From assembly GCA_044225675.1 (NCBI GenBank), contig JBGAIH010000036.1, forward strand, positions 1 to 47,211: DNA of 47,211 nt, given 5' to 3'. The DNA comes from JACMQX01 sp044225675. GTDB lineage: Bacteria > Pseudomonadota > Gammaproteobacteria > Burkholderiales > Burkholderiaceae_C. Below the pieces are notes generated by a model. It was given only the letters and a program-made list of their open reading frames with translations, was not told where the DNA came from and ran no database searches. Both the position numbers and the translations under genes were made by a program. Of the stretch, positions 1 through 8,055 are shown in pieces; within the stretch, counting starts at the first letter, position 1, and the number at the start of each line of letters is the position of its first letter.

Positions 1-1285
1 CCGTATCCACCCATCCAAACAACCCCGCCGGCTCGGCTGCGAACCTGCAGCCTGCCTGCAGAGCCAGCTTGACGCTGCGACTGCGTGCCACATCCAGGCG
101 CGTGCGGATCCGCTCGGCATGCCGACGCAACTGCCCCTGTTCGATGCACAGCGCGAGCGCCTTCTCCAGCAGCGCCGGCGTGGTGAGCGTCCCCAGCAAT
201 TTGGTGTCCAGCAGTCGCTCGACCAGATCGGGCGGAGCGGCCAGATACCCGACCCGCCAGTTGGGCGCCAGAATCTTCGCAAAGCCGCTCACATAGATGG
301 TCCGTTGCAGGCCATCGAGCGCGCAAAGCCGCGTTGCATGCTCCGGCGCAATGTGGCTGTACGTGTCATCTTCAACCACATGAAAGTTGTACCTGCTTGC
401 CAGTTGCAGGACGCGGTGTGCGCTCCCGGGCGACAGGCAGTAGCCGGTCGGATTGTGAAACACGCTGACGCTGACATAGAGCTTGGGCGCGTGAGCCTCG
501 CAATATCTGGCCATCACGTCCAGATCCGGCCCATCCGCGCGACGCGGCACGGTCAGCACCCTCATGCCTAGCGCGTCCAGCCGCGCGAACTCGACGGCCC
601 ATCCCGGCTCCTCGACCATCACGCTGTCGCCGGCACGCAGCAGCGTGCGGCTGACGACGTCCAGTGCATGGGTCGCGCCCACGGTGGTGATGATGCCCTG
701 CGGCGTCGCCGGAATGTTGAGCGACGCCAGCTTCTGGGCGAGCGCCCTGCGCAGACTGGCATCACCCAGAGGCTCGCCATACTGCAGCGAGAACTCCTGC
801 AGTGCCCGCGTCCCGGTCACCTTCCGCACGGCCGCCGGCATGAAGGTCGACTCCAGCCACTCCGGCGGAAGCACGCCCATGCCGGGCTGAGGCTTGTCGC
901 TGACTTTGTGGAACATGCCGCGCACCAATGCCGTCGCATCGATGGGCTTGTACTTGTATCCGCCTGCGGCGCCGGCAAGCGGCGCTGCAAGATGGCGCAA
1001 GTCTGTGGCAGGGGCCTCGGGCATGCGCCTGTCGGCGCCGGGCGAGATCGACTCCCGGACAAAGAAGCCCCGGTTCTTGCGCGCCTCCACCAGTCCCTGG
1101 GCGAGCAACTGATCGTAGGCGGCCACCACGGTAAACGGACTGACCCCATGTTGCCGGGCGCATTGGCGAACCGACGGCAGACGGGAGCCGGGCGCCAGCA
1201 GCCGACTCCGGATACGCTCTGCGAAGCGGGCGCCCAGCTGCTCTGTGAGTGACTGGCTGGCGGTTCGGGTCAATGCGGGCGACAC
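1..1285 (-). CDS. MocR-type GntR/aminotransferase regulator (C-terminus cut by window edge)
   Basis: The protein is a fusion of an N-terminal GntR winged helix (about residues 10-75, with SRLPSVRQCARQHGVSPFTV typical of the family) and a fold-type I aminotransferase domain that binds PLP (motifs VFHNPTGYCLSPG and SGFAKILAPNWRVGYL, where the Lys of FAKI is the expected PLP lysine). Such MocR proteins sense PLP or an amine and regulate a neighbouring operon. I chose a GTG start at 1285 because AAGGAG lies five bases upstream and the GntR domain begins right after it. About 427 codons are inside the window; the frame stays open to base 1, so the end is missing. It is divergent from the exporter/aminotransferase operon at 1427, which I infer it controls. 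Family call is firm; target and ligand are inference. Confidence 0.9.
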   Translation of the reverse strand, partial: MSPALTRTASQSLTEQLGARFAERIRSRLLAPGSRLPSVRQCARQHGVSPFTVVAAYDQLLAQGLVEARKNRGFFVRESISPGADRRMPEAPATDLRHLAAPLAGAAGGYKYKPIDATALVRGMFHKVSDKPQPGMGVLPPEWLESTFMPAAVRKVTGTRALQEFSLQYGEPLGDASLRRALAQKLASLNIPATPQGIITTVGATHALDVVSRTLLRAGDSVMVEEPGWAVEFARLDALGMRVLTVPRRADGPDLDVMARYCEAHAPKLYVSVSVFHNPTGYCLSPGSAHRVLQLASRYNFHVVEDDTYSHIAPEHATRLCALDGLQRTIYVSGFAKILAPNWRVGYLAAPPDLVERLLDTKLLGTLTTPALLEKALALCIEQGQLRRHAERIRTRLDVARSRSVKLALQAGCRFAAEPAGLFGWVDT

Positions 1286-1316
1286 GGGGAACTCCTTGTG
1301 TGTACCGTCCTGGGCG

Positions 1317-1366
1317 CCAATACAGAAACGCCGATGACATGCACAACTGTATTGGTTGTGTATTGG
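1317..1366. promoter_or_regulatory. Candidate MocR operator: two direct repeats plus one inverted copy
   Basis: TGTATTGG occurs at 1348-1355 and again at 1359-1366, 11 bp apart (one helical turn), and its reverse complement CCAATACA is at 1317-1324. The cluster lies between the divergent MocR gene and the LysE-led operon. Operators of known MocR regulators such as GabR and PdxR combine direct repeats with an inverted copy, so this arrangement fits. Binding itself is inferred. Confidence 0.6.
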
Positions 1367-1426
1367 CCTCAAGATTACATTGTTCTTTCCTGTACAACAA
1401 GCCCTGCGCGCTCCCGCCCGTCCGAC

Positions 1427-2041
1427 ATGAGCCTGACCGAACTCACCACCTTGCTGCTGTTCTGCACGGCCATGAGCTTCTCGCCGGGGCCCAACACGAC
1501 GCTGTCGACCGCGCTGGCCGCCAACTTCGGACTGCGCCGGGCCCTGCGTTTCTGCGTGGCCGTGCCGACCGGCTGGACCTTGCTGATGCTGTCCTGCGGC
1601 CTGGGGCTCGGCGCGATCGTCACCGGCGTGCCGGCCCTGCGCCTGGGCGTCAAGTTTCTGGGCGTGAGCTACATGCTGTGGCTCGCCTGGAAGCTCAGCA
1701 GGGCCAGCCAACTCGCCGAGGTCGATGCGGCGCGCCTGGACATCGGCTTCTGGCATGGCGTCATGCTGCAGTTCGTCAACATCAAGGCCTGGATGCTTGC
1801 GCTCACGCTCACCGCCGGCTGGGTGGTCAATGCGTCCGGGCAGCCTGCGGCCAATCCGGGCCAGCGCCTGGCCATCATCTGTGCCGTGATGATGGCCTAT
1901 GCCTTCAGCAGCAACTTCACGTATGCGCTGATCGGCTCCATGCTCCGCCGCTGGCTCGCGAAGGGGCGACGTCTGCTCTGGTTCAACCGCGCCCTGGCCC
2001 TGGTGCTCGTCGCGACGGCGGCGTGGATGCTCACCGTATGA
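1427..2041 (+). CDS. LysE/RhtB-family amino acid exporter
   Basis: A 204-residue inner-membrane protein with about six hydrophobic segments and the LysE signature near the N-terminus (FSPGPNTTL, about residues 18-26). The length is normal for RhtB/LysE exporters, which expel amino acids or derivatives using the proton gradient. I use the ATG at 1427, where the LysE domain begins; an upstream extension from 1298 would cross the repeat cluster and adds no conserved sequence. Its stop overlaps the next start (ATGA at 2038-2041), so it is translationally coupled to the EamA transporter. As first gene of the operon facing MocR it probably answers to that regulator. The substrate cannot be read from sequence. 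Confidence 0.88.
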   Translation: MSLTELTTLLLFCTAMSFSPGPNTTLSTALAANFGLRRALRFCVAVPTGWTLLMLSCGLGLGAIVTGVPALRLGVKFLGVSYMLWLAWKLSRASQLAEVDAARLDIGFWHGVMLQFVNIKAWMLALTLTAGWVVNASGQPAANPGQRLAIICAVMMAYAFSSNFTYALIGSMLRRWLAKGRRLLWFNRALALVLVATAAWMLTV

Positions 2042-2973
2042 AGCCGGACGAACTCAGGGGCGTGTGGCTCGGTGCGCTGGGCGTGGTGATCTTCGCCCTG
2101 ACCTTGCCCATGACGCGTCTGGCCGTCGGAACACCTGAAGCACCCCAGATGTCCGGCCTGTTCGTCGCGTTCGGGCGCGCCGTGGTGGCAGCCGTGCTCT
2201 CGGCCGCTTTCCTGGCCATCACGCGCGCGCCCTGGCCGCGTCGCGACGACTGGGGGCCGCTTTTGCTCACCTCCGGCGGCGTCGTTTTCGGCTTCCCGCT
2301 GCTCACATCGGTGGCGATGCGGTATGTGGAAGCGGTCCATGCGAGCGTGATCGTCGGTGTCCTGCCCTTGGCGACGGCGGCAGTGGGCGCGTTGCTCCAT
2401 CGGCAGCGCCCCTCCGCCGGATTCTGGGCGTTCGCGGTGCTGGGCAGCGCACTGGTCGTCGCCTTCGCCATGCTGCGCTCCGGCAGTGCGGGACTGTCGC
2501 TGCACCCCGCCGACGCCCTTCTGCTGGCCGCGATGGCTTGCGCCGCCGTCGGCTACGGCTATGGCGGCCTGCTGTCGAGCCGGATGCGCGCCGAACACGT
2601 GATCTGCTGGGCTCTGGTGATCGGACTGCCGATCACCCTGCCCGGCGCCTGGCTGACGTGGCCCGGGCAGGGCGTGCCTGGCGTGGCCTGGTGGGCGTTC
2701 GCGTATGTGGCCGTCTTTTCCATGTGGCTCGGGTTCTTTGCCTGGTACCGCGGCCTCGCAATCGGTGGCACAGTGCGGGTGAGCCAGGTGCAGCTGATCC
2801 AGCCGTTCACCTCGATGCTGTTCGCCGTGCCCTTGCTGGGCGAATCGCTGGATGCCGTCACCGTCGGTTTCTCGCTCGCCGTCATCGCCACCGTCTTCAT
2901 TGGCAGGAAAATGCCGGTGGGCCCATCCGCACCCATCCCCGCTGCGGCCGGCGCCGCAGCCCGACAAGTTTGA
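2038..2973 (+). CDS. EamA/DMT-family transporter
   Basis: A 311-residue integral membrane protein with about ten hydrophobic helices in two EamA repeats (roughly residues 8-140 and 160-290), the usual size for drug/metabolite transporter proteins. These export amino acids or small metabolites. The start ATG overlaps the stop of the upstream LysE gene, and the aminotransferase follows 16 bp downstream, so the three are one transcription unit. The hydrophilic tail after about residue 295 is Ala/Pro-rich. Having two exporter families adjacent suggests removal of a product or intermediate of the operon; that is inference. Confidence 0.87.
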   Translation: MKPDELRGVWLGALGVVIFALTLPMTRLAVGTPEAPQMSGLFVAFGRAVVAAVLSAAFLAITRAPWPRRDDWGPLLLTSGGVVFGFPLLTSVAMRYVEAVHASVIVGVLPLATAAVGALLHRQRPSAGFWAFAVLGSALVVAFAMLRSGSAGLSLHPADALLLAAMACAAVGYGYGGLLSSRMRAEHVICWALVIGLPITLPGAWLTWPGQGVPGVAWWAFAYVAVFSMWLGFFAWYRGLAIGGTVRVSQVQLIQPFTSMLFAVPLLGESLDAVTVGFSLAVIATVFIGRKMPVGPSAPIPAAAGAAARQV

Positions 2974-2989
2974 GACAGGAGCACACTTC

Positions 2990-4198
2990 ATGACATCCCC
3001 CCATCGCAACCCCTGGGTGCTGGCGCAGCGCGCGCACAAGATGAACCCGTCGGTCATCCGCGAAATCCTCAAGGTCACCGAGCGGCCCGGCATCATCAGC
3101 TTCGCGGGTGGCTTGCCGTCGCCACGCACCTTCCCGGTCTCGGCCTTTGCGCAGGCCTGCGACAAGGTGTTGAGCAACGACGCCCATGCAGCGCTCCAGT
3201 ACGCGGCCAGTGAAGGCTTTGCGGCTTTGCGCGAGTCGGTCGCCGCCAGCCTGCCGTGGAAGGTCGATCCCGCCCAGGTGCTCATCACCACCGGCTCCCA
3301 GCAGGGCCTCGACCTGGTCGCCAAGGTGCTGATCGACGCGGGCAGCCGCATCCTGGTAGAGACACCGACCTACCTCGGCGCTCTGCAGGCCTTCGCGCCG
3401 ATGGAACCCGAGGTGGTCAGCGTGGCCAGCGACGACCAGGGCGTGGTCGTGGCCGACCTGCAGCAGAAGGCGGCAGGCGCTCGCTTTCTCTACGTCCTGC
3501 CCAACTTCCAGAATCCGACGGGACGCACCATGAGCGAAGCGCGCCGTGCCGCCCTGAGCGCGGCAGCGGCCCAGGCCGGCCTCCCGATCATCGAGGACAA
3601 CCCCTACGGTGAGCTGTGGTTCGACGCCCCGCCGCCCCTGCCGCTGACCGCCCGCAATCCCGACGGTTGCATCTACCTCGGCTCGTTCTCCAAGGTCCTC
3701 GCGCCCGGCCTGCGGCTGGGCTTCGTGGTGGCGCCGCCCGCCCTCTACCCCAAACTTCTGCAGGCCAAGCAGGCCGCCGACCTGCACAGCCCCAGCTTCA
3801 ACCAGCGCATGGTGGTGGAAGTCATGAAGGACGGCTTTCTCGGCCGGCACGTGCCCACCATCCGTGCGCTCTACAAGTCGCAGCGCGACGCGATGCTGGC
3901 AGCGCTCAAGCGCGAGATGCCTGCAGGCGTGGAGTGGAACTCGCCCGATGGCGGCATGTTCCTCTGGGCGCGTCTGCCCGAGGGCATCGACGCGGTCGAG
4001 CTCCTGCCGCAGGCCGTGGACAAGGGCGTCGCGTTCGTGCCCGGCTCGCCGTTCTATGCGCAGCAGCCGGACCCCCGCACCCTGCGCCTCTCGTTCGTCA
4101 CCGCCAGCGTCGACGAAATCGACACCGGCATCGCCGCCCTGGCGGCCGCCATCCGCGAATACCAGGCTGCGCGTTCGCCCGTAACTGCCGAGGCCTGA
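2990..4198 (+). CDS. PLP-dependent class I/II aminotransferase (LysN-like)
   Basis: A 402-residue fold-type I aminotransferase. Seen: FAGGLPSPRTFP (about 38-49), the PLP-stacking region YLGAL (128-132), NFQNPTGR (172-179), the cofactor Asp and Tyr in EDNPYGE (D203, Y206) and the Schiff-base lysine in SFSKVLAPG (K235). This pattern resembles 2-aminoadipate/aromatic aminotransferases of the LysN/KAT group, which move an amino group to 2-oxoglutarate. Start ATG 2990 has a good upstream site (ACAGGAG). It sits inside the MocR-facing operon, two bases before the GST gene. The exact substrate is unknown; alpha-amino acids are most likely. Confidence 0.9.
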   Translation: MTSPHRNPWVLAQRAHKMNPSVIREILKVTERPGIISFAGGLPSPRTFPVSAFAQACDKVLSNDAHAALQYAASEGFAALRESVAASLPWKVDPAQVLITTGSQQGLDLVAKVLIDAGSRILVETPTYLGALQAFAPMEPEVVSVASDDQGVVVADLQQKAAGARFLYVLPNFQNPTGRTMSEARRAALSAAAAQAGLPIIEDNPYGELWFDAPPPLPLTARNPDGCIYLGSFSKVLAPGLRLGFVVAPPALYPKLLQAKQAADLHSPSFNQRMVVEVMKDGFLGRHVPTIRALYKSQRDAMLAALKREMPAGVEWNSPDGGMFLWARLPEGIDAVELLPQAVDKGVAFVPGSPFYAQQPDPRTLRLSFVTASVDEIDTGIAALAAAIREYQAARSPVTAEA

Positions 4199-4200
4199 GC

Positions 4201-4821
4201 ATGCTGCATCTTTGGGGCCGACTGAGTTCGATCAATGTCCGCAAGGTCGTCTGGGCCGCCCAGGAACTGGGCCTGGAATTCCAGCGAACGGAGGCCGGCG
4301 GGCAGTTCGGCCTCGTCCGGACGCCGGAGTTCGTCGCGCTCAACCCGAACTCCCTCGTGCCCCTGATGCAGGACGGTGCCTTCACGCTGTGGGAATCCAA
4401 CGTCATCGTGCGCTACCTGTGCGCAAAGCATGCAGCCGGCCGCCTGTACCCCGAGGACCTGCAGGCGCGTTTCGACGCCGAACGCTGGATGGACTGGCAG
4501 CAGACCACCCTGAACCCGGCCGGCCGCGACGCGTTCATCCAGCTCGTGCGCAAGCCCGACGGCCGCGTGGACACGGGCCGCGTGGAGGCGTCAGTGGCCG
4601 CCACGGAGCCGTTGCTGGACCTGCTTGACAGGCACCTGGCCAGCCGCGCCTTCCTGTGCGGCGACCCGTTCACCATGGCCGACATTCCGGTCGCCTGCGA
4701 GATTCACCGCTGGTGGGGCCTGCCCCGCGAACGCAAGCCGAGGCCGCACCTCGACCGGTGGTACCGCGACATGCTCGCGCGGCCGGGCGCCCGCGGCGTC
4801 CTCGACCTGACCCTTTCCTGA
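4201..4821 (+). CDS. Glutathione S-transferase
   Basis: A 206-residue cytosolic GST. The N-terminal thioredoxin-like domain (about 1-80) has the candidate catalytic Ser in RLSSINVRKV, the cis-proline region NSLVPLM and the glutathione-binding WESNVIVRYL. The C-terminal helical domain follows, with the N-capping motif FTMADIPVA. Length is typical. It starts two bases after the aminotransferase stop, so it is co-transcribed. Members of this group conjugate or isomerise electrophiles, or bind ligands; in this operon it may deal with a reactive intermediate, which is inference. Confidence 0.9.
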   Translation: MLHLWGRLSSINVRKVVWAAQELGLEFQRTEAGGQFGLVRTPEFVALNPNSLVPLMQDGAFTLWESNVIVRYLCAKHAAGRLYPEDLQARFDAERWMDWQQTTLNPAGRDAFIQLVRKPDGRVDTGRVEASVAATEPLLDLLDRHLASRAFLCGDPFTMADIPVACEIHRWWGLPRERKPRPHLDRWYRDMLARPGARGVLDLTLS

Positions 4822-4845
4822 TCACCTGCCCTCAAGGCCCTGCCG

Positions 4846-5682
4846 ATGAAACAGCGCGCGTTCAAGCAAGTCGACGTCTTCACGGATCTTCCGTACCGCG
4901 GCAATCCGCTCGCCGTCGTCCTCGACGGCTCCGGCCTGTCCACGCAGGAGATGCAGGAGTTCACCAACTGGACCAACCTGTCCGAAGCCACCTTCCTGCT
5001 GCCGCCGACCCAGGCGGGTGCGGACTACCGGGTTCGCATCTTCTGCCCGGGCCGGGAACTTCCCTTCGCCGGGCATCCGACGCTCGGAAGCTGCCACGCC
5101 TGGCTCCAGGCCGGCGGCAAGCCGCAAGGCGAGTTCGTCGTCCAGGAATGCGAGATCGGCCTGGTCCGCCTGCGCCGCGAAGGCGAGCGACTCGCCTTCG
5201 CCGCTCCGCCGCTGCGGCAAAGCGGGCCTCTGCCCGAAGAGGAACTGGTCCGGATCGCGCGCGGACTGCGGATCGATCGGGGCGACATCGTCGCGCATGC
5301 CTGGTGCGACAACGGTCCGCGCTGGCGTGGCGTCATGCTCGGATCCGCAGCGCAGGTGCTGGCGCTCGATCCTGATCGCATGGCCCTGGCCGGCATGGAG
5401 GTGGGTGTGGTGGGCGCGCACGACGCGGGCGGGGAATGCGCGTTCGAAGTGCGCGCCTTCTTCCCTGTCAACGACGGCACGGCAGAAGACCCGGTCACCG
5501 GCAGTCTCAACGCAGCGCTGGCCCAGTGGCTGATCCGCGACGGGATGGCGCCGCCGCAGTATGTCGCGGCTCAGGGCACCGTCCTCGGACGGGCTGGCCG
5601 GGTGCATGTGGTGCAGGACGGCCCCGCCATCTGGATCGGTGGCGCAAGCGTCACCTGCATCGACGGCACCGTCATGCTCTGA
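4846..5682 (+). CDS. PhzF-family isomerase/epimerase-like protein
   Basis: A 278-residue protein of the PhzF superfamily (diaminopimelate-epimerase-like fold). Seen: the opening KQVDVFTDLPYRGNPLAVV, the conserved catalytic acid in NLSEATF (E47), the substrate-binding PFAGHPT (G76-H77) and EDPVTGSLN in the second half. PhzF isomerises a dihydroxyanthranilate by proton transfer; most homologues have unknown substrates and no phenazine genes are near, so I do not call it phzF. It lies 24 bp after the GST gene in the same operon. It could act on an amino-acid-derived metabolite made by the aminotransferase. Confidence 0.87.
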   Translation: MKQRAFKQVDVFTDLPYRGNPLAVVLDGSGLSTQEMQEFTNWTNLSEATFLLPPTQAGADYRVRIFCPGRELPFAGHPTLGSCHAWLQAGGKPQGEFVVQECEIGLVRLRREGERLAFAAPPLRQSGPLPEEELVRIARGLRIDRGDIVAHAWCDNGPRWRGVMLGSAAQVLALDPDRMALAGMEVGVVGAHDAGGECAFEVRAFFPVNDGTAEDPVTGSLNAALAQWLIRDGMAPPQYVAAQGTVLGRAGRVHVVQDGPAIWIGGASVTCIDGTVML

Positions 5683-5761
5683 CGGCCCGCGGCTCCAGCA
5701 CGCATTCATACCCCCTTCCAGGACGCACCGCGATCGCGGCTTTCACCCACCCTCATTGACC

Positions 5762-6448
5762 ATGCGCGCCCACGTCGACCATCTCGTGGTTCTGGCCTCC
5801 AGCCTCGACGAGGGCGTGGCCTGGTGCGAGGCCACACTCGGAGTCACGCCCGGCCCCGGCGGCGACCACCCGCTCATGGGAACGCACAACCGCCTGCTGC
5901 GCATCGCCACGGTGAACTTCCCGCGCGCCTACCTGGAGATCATCGCGATCGCTCCCGGCAGGCCGGCCCCCGTGCCGCCGCGCGCCGCCCGCTGGTTCGA
6001 CCTGGACGACCCCGCACTGCAGGAACGGCTGGCACGCGAAGGCCCGCATCTGGCGCATATCGTGGCCAATGTCGACGACATCGCCGAAGCCACGCGCGCG
6101 CTGGCTGCGCACGGCATCGACCGGGGCCCGGCGCTGCCGGCCTCGCGCATGACCGCCCGCGGCCTCCTGGCGTGGCGCATCACGGTGAGGGACGACGGCC
6201 AGCGGCTGTTCGATGGCACGCTCCCGACCCTCATCCAGTGGGGCGACACCCACCCCATCAGCGGGATGCCCGAATCCGGTCTCACGCTGCAGTCGCTGTG
6301 CGTCGTCCACCCGCGCCACGCGCTCCTGCAGACGGCTTTCGACGCCATCGGCCTGGGCGGCGTCGGCGTCAAGCCCGGACCCGCCAACATCATCGCCCGC
6401 CTGGGCACGCCGCGCGGTGTCGTCACGCTCGAATCCAAAGGACTCTGA
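5762..6448 (+). CDS. Glyoxalase-like (VOC) domain protein
   Basis: A 228-residue protein starting with a VOC-type beta strand (HVDHLVVLASSLDEGVAWCE) and resembling the 'glyoxalase-like domain' family (Glyoxalase_3). His5/His7 and the Glu in YLEIIAI could be metal ligands as in VOC enzymes, but I cannot confirm the set. The second half (about 100-228) looks like a degenerate repeat. It lies 79 bp after the PhzF-like gene and three bases before the second LysE gene, so it is probably in the same operon. The function is unknown; such proteins are often dioxygenase-like or isomerase-like. Confidence 0.78.
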   Translation: MRAHVDHLVVLASSLDEGVAWCEATLGVTPGPGGDHPLMGTHNRLLRIATVNFPRAYLEIIAIAPGRPAPVPPRAARWFDLDDPALQERLAREGPHLAHIVANVDDIAEATRALAAHGIDRGPALPASRMTARGLLAWRITVRDDGQRLFDGTLPTLIQWGDTHPISGMPESGLTLQSLCVVHPRHALLQTAFDAIGLGGVGVKPGPANIIARLGTPRGVVTLESKGL

Positions 6449-6451
6449 CCC

Positions 6452-7084
6452 ATGCTCACCCCGTTCGAACTCGCGCTGTTCGCCCTGACCGCGCTGGTGC
6501 TCGTGCTCACGCCCGGGCCCAACATGATCTACTGCATCTCGCGCACCCTGGTGCAGGGGCGGCGGGCCGGGCTCGTGTCGCTGGCCGGTGTTCTGCTGGG
6601 CTTCGTCGTGCATCTGGCGGCCGCCACCCTGGGCCTCACCGCCATCCTGCTGGCCGTGCCCGTGGCGTTCGATCTCATCAAGCTGGCCGGTGCGGCCTAT
6701 CTGCTGTGGCTGGCCTGGCAGGCCGTGCGGCCGGGCGGCACAGCCCCCTTCGAGGCGCGCGACCTGCCCGTCGATTCGCCGGCCACGCTCCTGCGCATGG
6801 GCTTCGTCACCAACCTGCTCAATCCGAAGGTGGCGATGTTCTACCTGTCCTTCTTCCCGCAGTTCCTGCACCCCGAACGCGGCGGCATCCTGTGGCAGAG
6901 CCTGTCGCTCGGAGCCATCCAGATCACGGTCAGCGGCACGGTCAACGCGCTCCTGATCCTGGGCGCGGGCACCATCACGGCCTTTCTCTCGCGCAGCGAA
7001 GGCTGGCTGCGCGCCCAGCGCTATGTCATGGGCGGCGTGCTGGCCACCCTCGCCGTGCGCATCGCCCTGACCGAGCAGAAGTAG
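6452..7084 (+). CDS. LysE/RhtB-family amino acid exporter (second copy)
   Basis: A 210-residue membrane protein with six predicted helices and the LysE signature LTPGPNMIY (about residues 24-32), followed by the conserved LAGVLLGF and the FYLSFFPQF segment. Size is normal. It begins three bases after the VOC gene and is the last gene of the MocR-facing operon. It is clearly divergent from the exporter at 1427, so it is not a recent duplicate; the two may have different substrates. No clear hairpin terminator is seen in the 60 bp that follow. Confidence 0.88.
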   Translation: MLTPFELALFALTALVLVLTPGPNMIYCISRTLVQGRRAGLVSLAGVLLGFVVHLAAATLGLTAILLAVPVAFDLIKLAGAAYLLWLAWQAVRPGGTAPFEARDLPVDSPATLLRMGFVTNLLNPKVAMFYLSFFPQFLHPERGGILWQSLSLGAIQITVSGTVNALLILGAGTITAFLSRSEGWLRAQRYVMGGVLATLAVRIALTEQK

Positions 7085-7144
7085 CCGCGCCGCGTACCGG
7101 ACGGCCCGGGGCAAGACCGCCGGGCGGGCGGCACCGCCTCGGGA

Positions 7145-7885
7145 TCAGAGCGCCTCGACCAGTCCCGGCGCCGCCGGCAGCCCCAGCGCCTGCGTCAGCT
7201 TGGCCCACTCGCGCTCGGTCAGATGCGGTCGCACGACATCGAGCGCCGCCTGGAAGGCCGGCGCAGGCGCGCCCGCCTGCATCGCTCCCATCATCCCGGC
7301 GCGCTCGGCCGGATTCATGAACGGCACCATCCAGCGCAGCACGAACATCATCTCCTCAGGCGGGATCGACGCGACCAGCGCATCGTGGATCGCCACCAGT
7401 TCGGCATCGTCATAGTGGGCCCACAGCACGGCGTTGTGCGCGGTCTCTTCGACGTTCATGTGCTGGAAGTTGCCGGCCACGAACAGCGACAGACTGCGAT
7501 ACACCTCCAGCGCCGTGGCGGCGCGCGTCGCAGCAGGTGCATCGAGCAGGGCCACCACGCGACGATGCAGGGCCGCGATCTCGGCCTCGTGCTCCTCATG
7601 CTCGTGTCCGATGCGACCGCTCGCGCCCGGCGAACGCGCTTCCATGGCCGCGTGGACGAACGCGTTCTCGTGCTGCAGATGCGAGCGGCAGAAGTCCAGC
7701 ATCTCCTGCACCCGCTGGCACACCCGCGCGCGTTCCAGGTCGTCGTCCACGTCCATGCGGCCGACGGCCAGCACGGTGTCGGCCATCAGCGCACGCAGGG
7801 CCTTGTGGATCGTGGTGTACATGTCGAACCGGCAGACCGACTGCGCGGCGGCAAGGGCCTGGTACTCGGCGGTATCGTTCTTCAT
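7145..7885 (-). CDS. Hemerythrin-like HHE domain protein
   Basis: A 246-residue, largely helical protein. Histidines and acids are spaced as in the hemerythrin HHE cation-binding domain: H27, H69, H72/E73, the cluster H94-E100 (HEHEEHE), and H142/E146. Hemerythrin-like proteins carry a di-iron centre and bind O2 or NO, or serve in iron-sulfur repair. The C-terminal 80 residues (after about 165) have no ligands and may be a dimerisation region. ATG 7885 has a very good ribosome site (GAAGGAGAAG). It is monocistronic. An inverted repeat CTTAGG-N5-CCTAAG lies about 75 bp upstream. The assignment rests on residue pattern, so ligand geometry is unproven. Confidence 0.75.
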   Translation of the reverse strand: MKNDTAEYQALAAAQSVCRFDMYTTIHKALRALMADTVLAVGRMDVDDDLERARVCQRVQEMLDFCRSHLQHENAFVHAAMEARSPGASGRIGHEHEEHEAEIAALHRRVVALLDAPAATRAATALEVYRSLSLFVAGNFQHMNVEETAHNAVLWAHYDDAELVAIHDALVASIPPEEMMFVLRWMVPFMNPAERAGMMGAMQAGAPAPAFQAALDVVRPHLTEREWAKLTQALGLPAAPGLVEAL

Positions 7886-7958
7886 GGCTTCTTCTCCTTC
7901 GGTGATTGCGAAGGAACGGAGTCTAGAAATCCATCGGCGGCCGCGTTGCTAAAAAGAA

Positions 7959-7975
7959 CTTAGGCAATCCCTAAG
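7959..7975. promoter_or_regulatory. Inverted repeat CTTAGG-N5-CCTAAG upstream of the hemerythrin-like gene
   Basis: A perfect 6-bp inverted repeat with a 5-bp spacer sits 74 bp upstream of the start at 7885, in an AT-richer patch. It does not match FNR, NsrR or Fur consensus as I know them. It could be a regulator site for the hemerythrin-like gene. Confidence 0.4.
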
Positions 7976-7983
7976 GACTTCTT

Positions 7984-8005
7984 AAAAAACCTCGCACGCC
8001 GTGCG
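7984..8005 (-). terminator. Probable Rho-independent terminator of the GMC oxidoreductase gene
   Basis: On the minus strand CGCAC-GGC-GTGCG (8005-7993) forms a 5-bp GC-rich stem, followed by AGG and six T (7989-7984). It lies about 50 bp past the stop at 8056. The stem is short, so efficiency may be modest. Confidence 0.5.
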
Positions 8006-8055
8006 AAAAAGTGTTCGCCGTGAAGTACGTCACAGCGCCCGCCGGCGCAAGACCG

